Below are positions 25,419 to 38,010 of a stretch of DNA of 64,000 nt, in pieces. Each line of letters starts with the position of its first letter. Within the stretch, counting starts at the first letter, position 1. This DNA is from Acanthacorydalis orientalis (taxonomy: Eukaryota; Arthropoda; Insecta; Megaloptera; Corydalidae): NCBI GenBank assembly GCA_034766995.1, contig CM068322.1, positions 19,595,745-19,659,744 on the forward strand, in the 5' to 3' direction. Below the pieces are notes generated by a model. It saw only the letters and a list, made by a program, of their open reading frames with translations, had not been told where the DNA came from and did not search any database. A program made the translations under genes and the position numbers.

Positions 25419-26968
25419 CTGAGACAAATAAGCAAAAGTTGCAAAAGCTTTTAAATTTAGTGCGAGAGTTAGAAAAAGCGTTAATGCAAAATATATTTTA
25501 TTAGAATTTATTAGTTTAATATATTAAGAAAGCACAAATAAAACCAACACCATAAAATATATCAGTTTATTAACTTAAAAGTACAAGACAGGTTTACATA
25601 AAATAAAATAAGAAAACAATACATGCAATTAAAAATAAATGACAAAACGTATGACAAATTTGAGCGTGAAAATGTTATGTTTATAAACTATCGATAAATT
25701 CTATTATTACTGGAAGTAGAATGTATATTTTTTTTAAAAAAAATATCTCTTAATTTTAACTTATTTTTAATAAATATATATATCACAAAACAGGCCGATA
25801 GTACCTTAACAAATATAAGTTTTTAATTATGATATAGTCATATAAAACAGCCGTCGTTTTGTTCAAATCGTTATAAATGCTTTATACTATGAATTTATCT
25901 CTTTATAATTAGACATATAAAATGTTTATAGATTTATTACTACTTATTTTATACAGTTAGATTATAGACTGACAATTTTTTTATATTAATTTTAATAACT
26001 ATATTTAAAGAGTTAAACCGATGATAACATATATTTTTTTCACTGATTGATACATTAACAATTAATAAGGTTATAGTGATATTCTCAAAATATTTTACTT
26101 TTATTAAACAGTAAATAGGAGATTTTAAAATATAATCTGTATTAAATTTCATTTAATTAATTTATTATTAAATATTATTACTTTGAGCAAAAATACATGT
26201 AAGTTGTAAAATCACAATACTTGCCTTATAAAATTAATCAGTCACTTTTAACTGCTGAGTATTACAGTTTATTGATTACACAAAGAGTTGAGAACATTGG
26301 TGTTGTATATATTCATTTGATATGTATCTCACTTTGGTTGTAATGAAAATATGACATAACAGAATAAACACACATACTACTGCTTGGGAAAAGGCGAACA
26401 ATGTAAGTAAAATTATTGATAAAATGCTATGCCACTGTCAGACACGACTGGACGTCCGACGTCCAACATAGTACATTATGATGTAGAAACGTTACCAAGG
26501 TCATATCCTTATATCATAAACGCAATGCCCGAAATATGAAGCCATAAAAATTATATCCAAATAAATATGTAACGGTATAAAAATACACATTAAGTACATG
26601 TCATATACTAAACAAAAAAAATCTATTTTGTCTTTTATTGATTTCATTCTTATCTGTTCATTTATATATATATATTGGATAACAATAATTGAGAGTTATT
26701 AGATCATAAATATAATATTTGAGCTTTTAAAAATTCGACCGATCTACCATCTTTCATACTTTTAGATTATGAAAAATATATAAGTACATTTACTTCACTA
26801 TAATTTCTATAAAATGTCAAACATTCATATGTCGATGTTATTATATCTTATTTATGAAATGGTATAATATATTAAACTTATCACTCGTTTTTTAGTTTTC
26901 TGAGAAAAAGGTCTACCATTGTGCCTTTCATACTGGCATATATATTTTTAACTACATTACGCGCAATA

Positions 26969-27044
<76 letters not shown>

Positions 27045-27083
27045 CATACATATACATATATATACATATATATGTATCTATAC

Positions 27084-27129
<46 letters not shown>

Positions 27130-27172
27130 CTATACATATACATATATATATATATATGTATATATATATATC

Positions 27173-27207
<35 letters not shown>

Positions 27208-27230
27208 CTATATGTATATATATATATATC

Positions 27231-27275
<45 letters not shown>

Positions 27276-27281
27276 GTGTGT

Positions 27282-27328
<47 letters not shown>

Positions 27329-30300
27329 TTATTTTTATTTAAATGCTCATTTATTCATTGAAATTAAGGTTCAAAAATAGGTTTCACTGATTTAAATTAA
27401 TAATATATATATGAACATATGCTTAATAATAAATATTTTAATTCTCTACGTACCAAATAAATTAGACTACTTTAAACGAAAAAAATTAAGATCTACAATC
27501 ATTGGTTTCTATAGCTATTTTTTTAAGAAAAAAAAATATTGTTTATTTATGGTAAATGGAAAACACCTATAAACCATGCAGATCTGGAGTTATGAGAATC
27601 TTAATGTAAACTAATTTTTAAAAAAATTAAACATTGTCTTTACTTAGTGAAATGTTAAACTAAAATATGCATTGTCCTGATAGTTTTCGTCCTTTTAGAC
27701 AACCCGAGTTTCTATTCTCCTAATAATTTCGGCACACGTGCCTTGTTCAGATAGAATTTAGATATTGATTTTAATTGTTTTAGGTTCGTTAGTTGGGGTG
27801 CGATTTGTAATTTTAAGGTGTGAAATACCGCTATTTTTATATTATAATATCGATATTTGTATATTTAATTTATTTAATATGTTATTCTTATTTTTGTATA
27901 ATTAAAGGTTCTTTAGAATATTACCTCTGTCTTCATTTTCAATTTTTATTATTTGCATTGTTTTACGTTTTTGTAATATCATATCCCGTTTCTTATACCT
28001 GTTTAGCAAAGAGTGAATCAGTTTTACAATTTTTAATGAATTTATGTCTTCTTTTACATGTCTTTAGATTTTCTGCTTGTTTATAATATTTTTTAAAATA
28101 AACTACTCTAACTAAAAATAGAAAACTACCATATAAACTAAACGTTGTCCATAAATTAATATGTAATAAATATTATACTAGTCGAATAAGCAGAAAATGT
28201 ACAAATAAGTATGAAGAACACATACATTACATTACGTATAATAAAACTAATCCAGTATTTACTAATCACATATTATAAACGGGACATAATAGTAAATATA
28301 TAATATAAATAATAAAGGTTGAAAATAAAGACATAAAATTAAACATTGTAAAAAATTTTGAAGTAAATATAAATAACATATTAAACAAACAAATAGATAC
28401 ATATAACGACACGATGTTTTTATTCTTAACTTTATAAACTACACTCTAAAACATATAATAAGAAGTCTAACATTGTATTAACATCAGTTATTTAAATTCT
28501 GAGTACGGCACGTGTACTGAAACTAGCGGCAGAGAACAGATACTTAAATGTACCAAATGACAAAGATCATCCGGACAACACATCAACGGGGATCTCAGGT
28601 ATAAAAACAAATACAATTTTAAAATCTGTATACATAAAAAAAATAAAAACGTATATCTAGAAAAATAAATAGAAATATATGCATGGTTTAAAAATCGTTT
28701 TAAAAAGATGTAATATTAAATATTTCATTAATATCCAAATACAAGTAATTATTGTGACTAACAAAATATATAAATGTTTATATATTTTGATACTCAGAAT
28801 AATCATTATTTTGAAACATTTTCGTTAGTTCTTTTACTGTCGCCTGACCACTAGTCACTGGAGGAGAAGAATTATCCGATATTAATACTTTACTAGATTC
28901 TGGAGTATTACCTTTATCTTTATTACGAAAACTTGTATTCAGTTTTAATCCTTTTATGTTTTTTAAAGACATTCTACGTTTTGGCTCAGGCTGTGTATCA
29001 TTATTAGTAATTGTTATCATATTTGAACTACAACTGGCAGCATCATTAATTACATTATGATTAGTTGTAAATATCAACCCGGCTGGTTTAATTTCAAGAT
29101 TGAGATTACGTATTGAACCACTATTACTAGACACTTGTTGAGATATTGTTGGTATGGAAGGTTTTCTGCCTGCTCTGTTAGATTTTTTATTGTCTGCTTT
29201 TGTGGAACACCTACCGTGCAAGGAACAAGCTGATATAAGGTTTGAAAACTGTGTTTGTACGTACGTTTTTGTAGATCCTTTTGGCCATTTAAATATAGGA
29301 TTGTGTCTTTGGTAGTAGTACAGAAGACATATTATAGCTATTGTTGGAACTATGCCCAAAAATATGATGTACATGACCATAACGAAATCGCGGTGAGCTA
29401 AAAAAATACATAATGAAATTTGTACACTCATAAAAAAATCTGCAATAGTTTACCATTTGGATCACTGGCAGGACCACTATCTACAGAACCACCTACACCT
29501 GGATAATCACAGTTTGGAGGTTCAAATCCTTTATTACAATGACAATTTCCTTTACTGTTACACACGCCATTGCCGTTACAATTGTTAGGACATGAAAATT
29601 CTTTATTAAGAGCTAATCGTAAATTTTCAACTGGCATACATTTTTGATTTACACACATCTAAAATTTAATCAATATGGGTAAAAATATGCTTTATTCATA
29701 CATTTTCAATAAAAATTATATACCTTTCCATCGCCACATTTAGCTCCATCCGGCGCAAGTCCGGGATCGATTTGATTTAATCCTAAATCAACAATTGCTG
29801 TTCTACATGGAATAATTGATCCTTTAGAATTGATAAAACTATGTGATAGAATTGCCACTGATTCCATTCCAAATTCTAATCTTTCATTTAAATGTCGACA
29901 ATGAAGCATTCCACAAAATATATTCCTAAATAAAACGTACAATAAATACATTATTAATATTATGTACATAACTGAAATTGTACATACTCTTCATTGCATT
30001 TAATAAAAGATTGATTTAATCGATTATAACCACAGTTCCCGTGCCGAGATCCTTTCTTATTCATGTCATAACACTGATCATCACTAGAACGTCCAGAAGG
30101 CCCCCATAATAATTTACATTGATCAGATCGTGTACGACAAGAACCTTGATAGCAGAATGCCTGTAATTAATTATCATATCAAATTAATATTATTATGTAT
30201 TAATTATCATATCAAATTAACATTTGAACTAATTAGATAATTTTCCATTAATTTAACATTAAATAATACATTACCTTTCCGTTGTCACATGTTTCTGTGT

Positions 30301-30863
30301 CCATTTTGTAAACATCAGCAGGGCAGTATTCTGATTGTCCAGTACAGTACTCTGGTAAATCACATTCATGATCAGCCGATCTGCATTCAGTTCCAGCTGT
30401 TTTTGGTCTACATGTCTAAAAGATTCACGAAAAATTATGTAAAGATAATACATTCTAATTTATACATATATTCATAATCAGGAATGAAATACATTTATAT
30501 TTGGTATGTTTCTTTAACTTACTGTTAAATCGCAACATTCTCCAGTTGCACAGCTTGCATTTGAATACAGCATACATGTCGTCGCATTACAACATGTGTT
30601 ACTGCATCTATCTTCCATACCACAATCGCACTGCTCTCCAGGTTCTACAAAACCATTTCCACAAACAGGACTATCAAACAGTCTTTCAGGTTTATTTCGT
30701 AAGCAGTAATCCATTCCATGTTCAAAAGCTAATGCTAAATACTCTAAACTACAAGATGACCAGTGTTTTGGTGATAATGAAGAACTTGAAGGAGCCATTA
30801 TACAACGATCCTCAGGACATTTACATTCTCCTGTATCATGCTCCATTCCTTTAAATCAATATA

Positions 30864-30923
<60 letters not shown>

Positions 30924-33039
30924 CATAAAATCGGATTTCAAAAGAATATATTTACCAAAATTATGTCCCATTTCATGAGCAACAGTAGTTGCTACAAGAC
31001 CAACTGTGTTAGAATGGTCCATTGAAACACCTCCAGAAAATTCAAAAGTGCATATTGGCCCTTTAAGTGCTTTTCCTACAACTCCTCCATCAAACTGTAC
31101 TCTCCTAAGAAATATGAAAAAATGTTAACGTCTAAAATGTATTAATAGCATATAAAATTAACTCACGTTAGTAATTGAGCATTATCATTTGGATGTTCTT
31201 TGACAAGTCTTTCACGTCGGTAATGTAAAAAATTGTTCAAAGTTGTATCACCATTTTCTGATAATTTTATTTCATCTACTTCGGTCCATACAACTACTCC
31301 CACAAGAGCAATAAAAATGTTCAGAGGGGCATATAACTAAAAAATATATATATATTCTAAGCATTTCTAATAGTTTTATATAACTCTAACATATTAAAGA
31401 AATAACATTACAAAGTATATAAATATATTTTAGAATCTGCCCTTAATTTACATACTATACACAGAATAATATAAAAATAAGTAACTAAATAAAAATAAAA
31501 CAAATAAATTTCAATTTGTCTGAAATAAATATAATTAACTTTAAATTAAGGAAGTTTAAAATACATTAAAGAAAATTATAACTTTCCGTTTGAAATATAT
31601 AATTTTTATATTTTCTTTTATGGCGACGTTATATAAAAATTTTAAAAATAGGTTTGCGATTCTAAAATAAACCAAATAAATATATATGTACACATACTGC
31701 ATTGATAATGTTTGCGATATCTTTACAACGATTATTAACTTTAGTTAGGTTTTCACCCTGACTTTTAAATTCTTGCTGATCAACAACTAGGACTAGTTCA
31801 ACATAACGTGACTGTTTATTTGCATTATATGGACCTCTTACATTGTTACTGTCGTCGGTTGATCTCTTATACTAAAAATACAAAGATATTTCAATTAAAC
31901 AAATCTATTAACACTGAAATAAAAATATTCACATACATTCCGCAAACATTTGTTTTCATATTACTTTTTTGCAGTCTATTAATATAAAAAAATTAAAAAC
32001 ATTTTTTTAATAAAAGTCTGTTTTCTTTATATATTATACATACATAGGAACATTCATTTATATGCAAATAAATCGTTTGGAAGAGAACAAACGACAATTA
32101 CGAATAAACTAACGTGGTAAATATATAGAATAATTATATCTGTTATCAATTTCATTAAAAAAATAAAATAAACACAAAATAAACTAGAATTTTACAAAAT
32201 AATTAAAATAATATTTATAAATATTTCATTGAAATTATACAGCGCTTGATAATAATTTAAATATTTTGTTTGACATATCAACATAACGACCAACTTTCAA
32301 TAATTATAAAAATATCAAGTATATTTCGTAAGAATTAATCATTTTTACTAAATACAAGTCAATGTAACAATAATTGAATAAATTTGCACCCACTGTTTTG
32401 AAATATAGTAATTGTTCTCAAACGACCTAATTAAAAATAATACAAAACAGTTTTATTTACGATTAAAATCCAACATGATAAAACCAATATTTTATCACGC
32501 AAAAAATAAAATCAATTAAAAAGTAATTACAACATCCCCTTCGTTTCAGAATGTTCGATTTTGAAAATATTTATTATACGTTTTTTTTATTTTTATAACC
32601 AGCACCCTAATTTACGTTCGCTATTATTTATGTTTAATATTTTTATTAAATTGATGTTTTTAACGCATGCCTGTAGAGTAACAAGTCTAAATTGTTATTA
32701 TAGAATAAGCGTTTCCTTTGCCGTAACTTCATTCCACCGATTTATATTTGTACATTGGTGTAGTGTTGATTTACTACTCATACTCATTGATCAAAAAGAG
32801 ACCGGCTGCACGTGTTAAAAAAGTGTTGTCAGCTATCACTTGCGCATATTACTCCATAGGAAATGTTGTACTGTATTATAATCTATGACCGTTTGCAATT
32901 GAAAAGTTCGTGTTCGCTAAATAACTTATAATAAAATTGCATGTGTTTTTATTATACATATTCATACAAAATACATTAATTTAGGTATTGTATTCTTCAA
33001 TCCAAGAAATTGCGGGTAAAACAATAAATCACCAGTTTT

Positions 33040-33086
<47 letters not shown>

Positions 33087-35316
33087 CGTATGTAAAACAT
33101 ATAAAGTACTTATACTTTTGTTTGTAAAGATAATAGGATTATTATGAAAATAAACTTCAAAATACAAAGAACATACTTTGAAAGATTAAACCTTAGAATG
33201 TAAATTTAGTACGAAAAAATGTAGGGATATAATTTCAAAAGATATCATGTGATCTATTATTTGTGCCAGTATTGTTAAACTAAAGAGAGTTTGAAACTGT
33301 GGATGTACTGATATGTATTCGATTTTGGTTTTGTTGTTATACGGTTTTATTGGTATTTTATTTACATAAATGTGTTAAAAAATGGCTAAAATTCAATTAG
33401 AAATAGACTGATAATAATTGTATATAAAAATATAAATAAGAGAATAAAAAAGTACTCACTAATGAAAAGAAATTAAAGAAATGTGTGGAGTTTACATGAA
33501 TATAATGATACATTTTTATAATATGAAAATTATATACAATCCAATTTTTGTAAAAGATTATAATTTGAGTAATAATTTGAATTAAATAGTATTATATTAC
33601 TATAGCATGATAAATCTCAGAAGATAAATTTAAAAATAAAAATGGAAATGTATTAAAATAAAAGTAAAAAAAGGAAAAATGAGTTAGTAAATCACTATTA
33701 TATATATATATATATATATATTCTTAAATAAAGTCTACAGAAGAATCTAGTTTATTCTTTTTGGTTGGGAATGAGATATTAAAAAATATAGTACGCCAGA
33801 AAGCAATATAGATACGGGTGATACATGAGACATATACATCTATTAAAAGTTTTATCTTGAAATCGAAAAAAAGAGAATAAGATAATCTTGAATATCAACT
33901 AGGTGGATTTACCCCCTCATCGCCGTGCTAATCAACCCCCAGGATCTCTGTGTTTCTCACTTGTCAATTATAAGCCTCTACATGAACCAAATAAAACAAT
34001 AAACATATTTTTTAAAAATCATTATGTCTACATAAATATTATCACAGATATATTGCAATGTAGTCGTTATATATATAGAAAGATAAGACATTATCTTTCC
34101 CTGCAAAAATAAAACTAATCCAAAGTTTGGACAATCATTTCAGATAGCATGCTTTTTCCTATCGTTTTTTTTTACTTTAATCTATTAACGAAAACCATAC
34201 TTATGTTAATTACATAATACATTATATATATACCACGTACTCGTACAATTACAACCAATAAAAATAAAACATGTATTTTAAAATACCCTGAGTATTCTGT
34301 TGTATTCATTGTTTTCAAAAATATGATGATTATCAGGCGTGCTTGAACTATAACCGCAAGTTTTATTATTATCGACGAGGTCCGAGTGTTTGTACAAGAA
34401 ATGAACATCATTGAAACCCGTATCTAATTCACTATTATTAACTTTTTCTAAATAGTGTAAGTCGTTTCCGTCAAAGATAACACCCGAAAGACCTTTATGA
34501 CACGTCGATAAGGCTGCCCAAGAACCATTAACGCCTCGTAACGCTCCCTGGTACTGACACAGTTCAACATCCTGTAAATTATTATTGAAATAAAAATACT
34601 GTACGATTACAACGAGATCCATTCATCTTTTTTGATATTATTATTTTCATGAGTGAATATGTATGTATACTATTACTCACTTTGCCAGTTGGACGATTTA
34701 CAACGTGTTTACCACTGTGTTGATATCTTTCGAAGTATCCTCTAGGAATTAATTCTCGATTTAACCTTAAATCTAAAATAAAATCTTTTCCATCTACGTT
34801 ATACCCGATGGTAAGGTCATGAGTGTGTACTCCACCCTGAAAAAGATAATTTTTTTATTAAAATAGAAATGATTCGAAAATTAAATCAAATATTCTAACT
34901 CTCAAATAACAACAGTCTCCAATATAAATACAATAGAAAAATGATTAACATCAATTAATATAATAAAAATATCATAAATAAAGGTTGTAAATTATAAATA
35001 ATAATAAAATAATATTTATTTTTATATATGAACATGCTGTCGATAAACATTGAAATAAATCATTATTTAAAATTCATTAACTAAAATATTCAAATATTTA
35101 GTTGACAATATTGTATTATGATAACAGGTAATTTCAATTACATTTTAATCAAGTGTAAAGTTATATGTGGATATAACAAAATAAATATTTATCAAAGCAA
35201 TCACTGTCTTGTTGAAATTCGTATCTATATGTGTATTTAAATACAATTTCATATGTTTATAGTGTAAGTAGGAAAATAATTTCAAATGTCACCAATTGTA
35301 AATATTAATAGAATAT

Positions 35317-35376
<60 letters not shown>

Positions 35377-37976
35377 AAAAATAAATATAAAAAATAAATA
35401 TAAGACAATCTTTAAATAAAGAATAACGTGTTTTATAATTGGTACATATTTAGGTTTTTACAGAAGGATGATATTTATACATAGTAAATAATGACAAAAT
35501 AATATTTTGTAGATAAATTTTATTTCAAATGTGAAGTACATGCGTGCGAGTCTCGTATATTTGTGTTTATTTATAGCTGTATAAAATATAAAACTGAATA
35601 TAATTCAAAACATGTATGGATCTATGTTAAACTGTTTTTTTTTCTCGGAAGAACGATTAGGAGATTACAAGAAATGAACGTTTTTCACTCTTCCGGAAAT
35701 ATGTTACAAACATTAAAATGTAGAACATGAAAATTTAGAATATTCAGAAATAAACCAGGGCAAACACATGAATCTTGCACGTGAATCGTGGGGAATACGC
35801 TGGCCTTTCCATTCTTTACGACGTGAATCAATGTTGATGTGGAATATGATGCGAATGCGCAATATATTCCTAAAAACTAGCTCGTATATTCTTGACGGAT
35901 ATATTTCACGCGTGTTTTAAATACGTAGCAAGACGGTAATCTTTCTTATTCTATGACGGTATATAAGATGTTTCTAGTGGCTGTACAGTATGTCTTACAT
36001 ATGACGTCAAAATGACGTGCTGTATGTCAAAGTGAAACTGTTAATCAATGTTTGAATTTCAACAGAATGTTGTGTAGTAGGTATACCAGTTTACAAAGGA
36101 GATTAGACTAAAACTCAGACAAATCTGATGAAATATACATGACTTACGTAGTAAATTTTGTTCGGAGTAAATAAGCGGGTTAAACAAACTAACCGAAAAT
36201 TTGGTTAGTTCTAGGATATCAGCTCGGCTTAGAGAAACAACTAAAGAAGTTGGAAAAATAAATTTACATACAACTTAAATAAATCGTTTTCATACATAAA
36301 ATGAATAGAAAATTTTCGTCACAATATATACGGCGCACAAATTAATTCGGTGCCTTTTTTATAAAAAATAAATGCTTACGGAAAAATGGAATATATTTTA
36401 CAATTCTCAAAATATCCCCCTCCCCATTATTTTGTACAAAACTTTACTCCATCAGGTAACAGATGGATTGCTTGTCGAAAAAAGATGTTGTCTTTGAGTC
36501 GATAAGGTCACAGTAGTGCATTTTTAGACTTTCACCATTATTTTAGAATTTTTTGCATGTTTTATTCGTCACAACACCTTCGTCTGAACAAACCATTCTC
36601 GCTGCTTCGGTAACATTTTTTCCAATTAGAATAAGAAAAGTATACAATGCCTCTGCTGTTTTTTAGACGCCATCGTACTCACTATTGTTTCATGAGATTA
36701 TTCCAACTGCTTGTCCGAAATGTACAGTATTTTTAAATATTAAGGTTGGCACTTCAAAATCCTAAAACGACGAGAAAATATTTTAATTTAAAACACAGCT
36801 ATGATTAAATCAATTTAAAGGCACCGAATTAATTTTTACACCTGATAGTTTTTGCTACTGTGGCTAAATATATTTTTACGAATTATTTTTTTAATTGCCC
36901 CACAAATCACAAATGTTAAATAATTGATTATTGATCCTTTCTGAATGTTGATTATGTGCATTTCGATATAGCGTTAAAATACTGAAAAATACCTTAATAT
37001 AACAGGTTTTTTTTATATCTTAGTGCTTTGAGGATAATGACATGACCACTGAAAAGTGTATAAGAAACAATTAAAAATAATCAATAATCAAATATTGAAC
37101 ATTTTTGGTTAGAAAAAAAAATGTAGTTTGAAGAGTGAGTGAAAAATTCGTCCGTTTTTTTTTGTACTTGAAAAGATATTCATATATAATCTAAATAACT
37201 GATAATTATAAATAATGTCGATAAAAAATATAGAATTTATTTTTAAACATAAATAATAATAACATTAATTTAAACGAATAATATTAAATGCATAAATAGT
37301 ATGTAATAGAATGAATCTTTAATAAATTTATTAGTAAATAAGTTACAAAATTAAAAATAGAATATAAAAATTTAATAAATAAGTTTAAATCAAACGAAAA
37401 ACTTTTTTGACCTCAATAATGTGAGCAGAGTTTTTTTTTATTTAAACAACTTTCCCCGATAATCTTTTTAAAACAATATTTGACTAATAATTGATTTAAG
37501 TATTTTTTTTATAAAAATCATTTATTATTTACGATATTCATAAACATTTATTTTGATTTAAAGTCGTTGTATAGCTTTTTATTAATAAAATTAATAATTT
37601 TTTGATACACTTTCAATGTTACAAAATTCAATACAACAACAAACAGTATGTCATCACTGTAGAGTGTTTATGTATTCATTTACATGTATTTGACTAAATA
37701 TCGAATATCAAATAAACATTTTTGCCAATGTCAAGTTCATATCTTTTAATTAGTTTCAAAACAAAACTACTATTACATAAAGAATAGTTGTTTTTCAAAA
37801 TAATTAAAAGTCAACACTTCAAAGAAAATATTTCAGAAATTTGGTAGTTTAGATTGAACTAACTTTACTGTTGACATACTTCTCGACAAAAGAATGGTAT
37901 GTACGTACTATAAATAAATTTGTAGATATATGCCAGCTGTTTCGTACTGAGAACTTTCAATGAAAATAAGTTTGGA

Positions 37977-38010
<34 letters not shown>

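Noticed and set aside
26921..27380. Open frames of repeated Tyr-Ile on both strands
   Set aside because: They are translations of the TA microsatellite and have no protein-like composition. The same holds for frames over the other TA tracts (for example 21230-21455, 8208-8396, 61680-61889).
30271..30477. Frames on both strands over the disintegrin-loop exon
   Set aside because: The correct frame (CDLPEYCTG) is a different one, fixed by splice phase and by family motifs.
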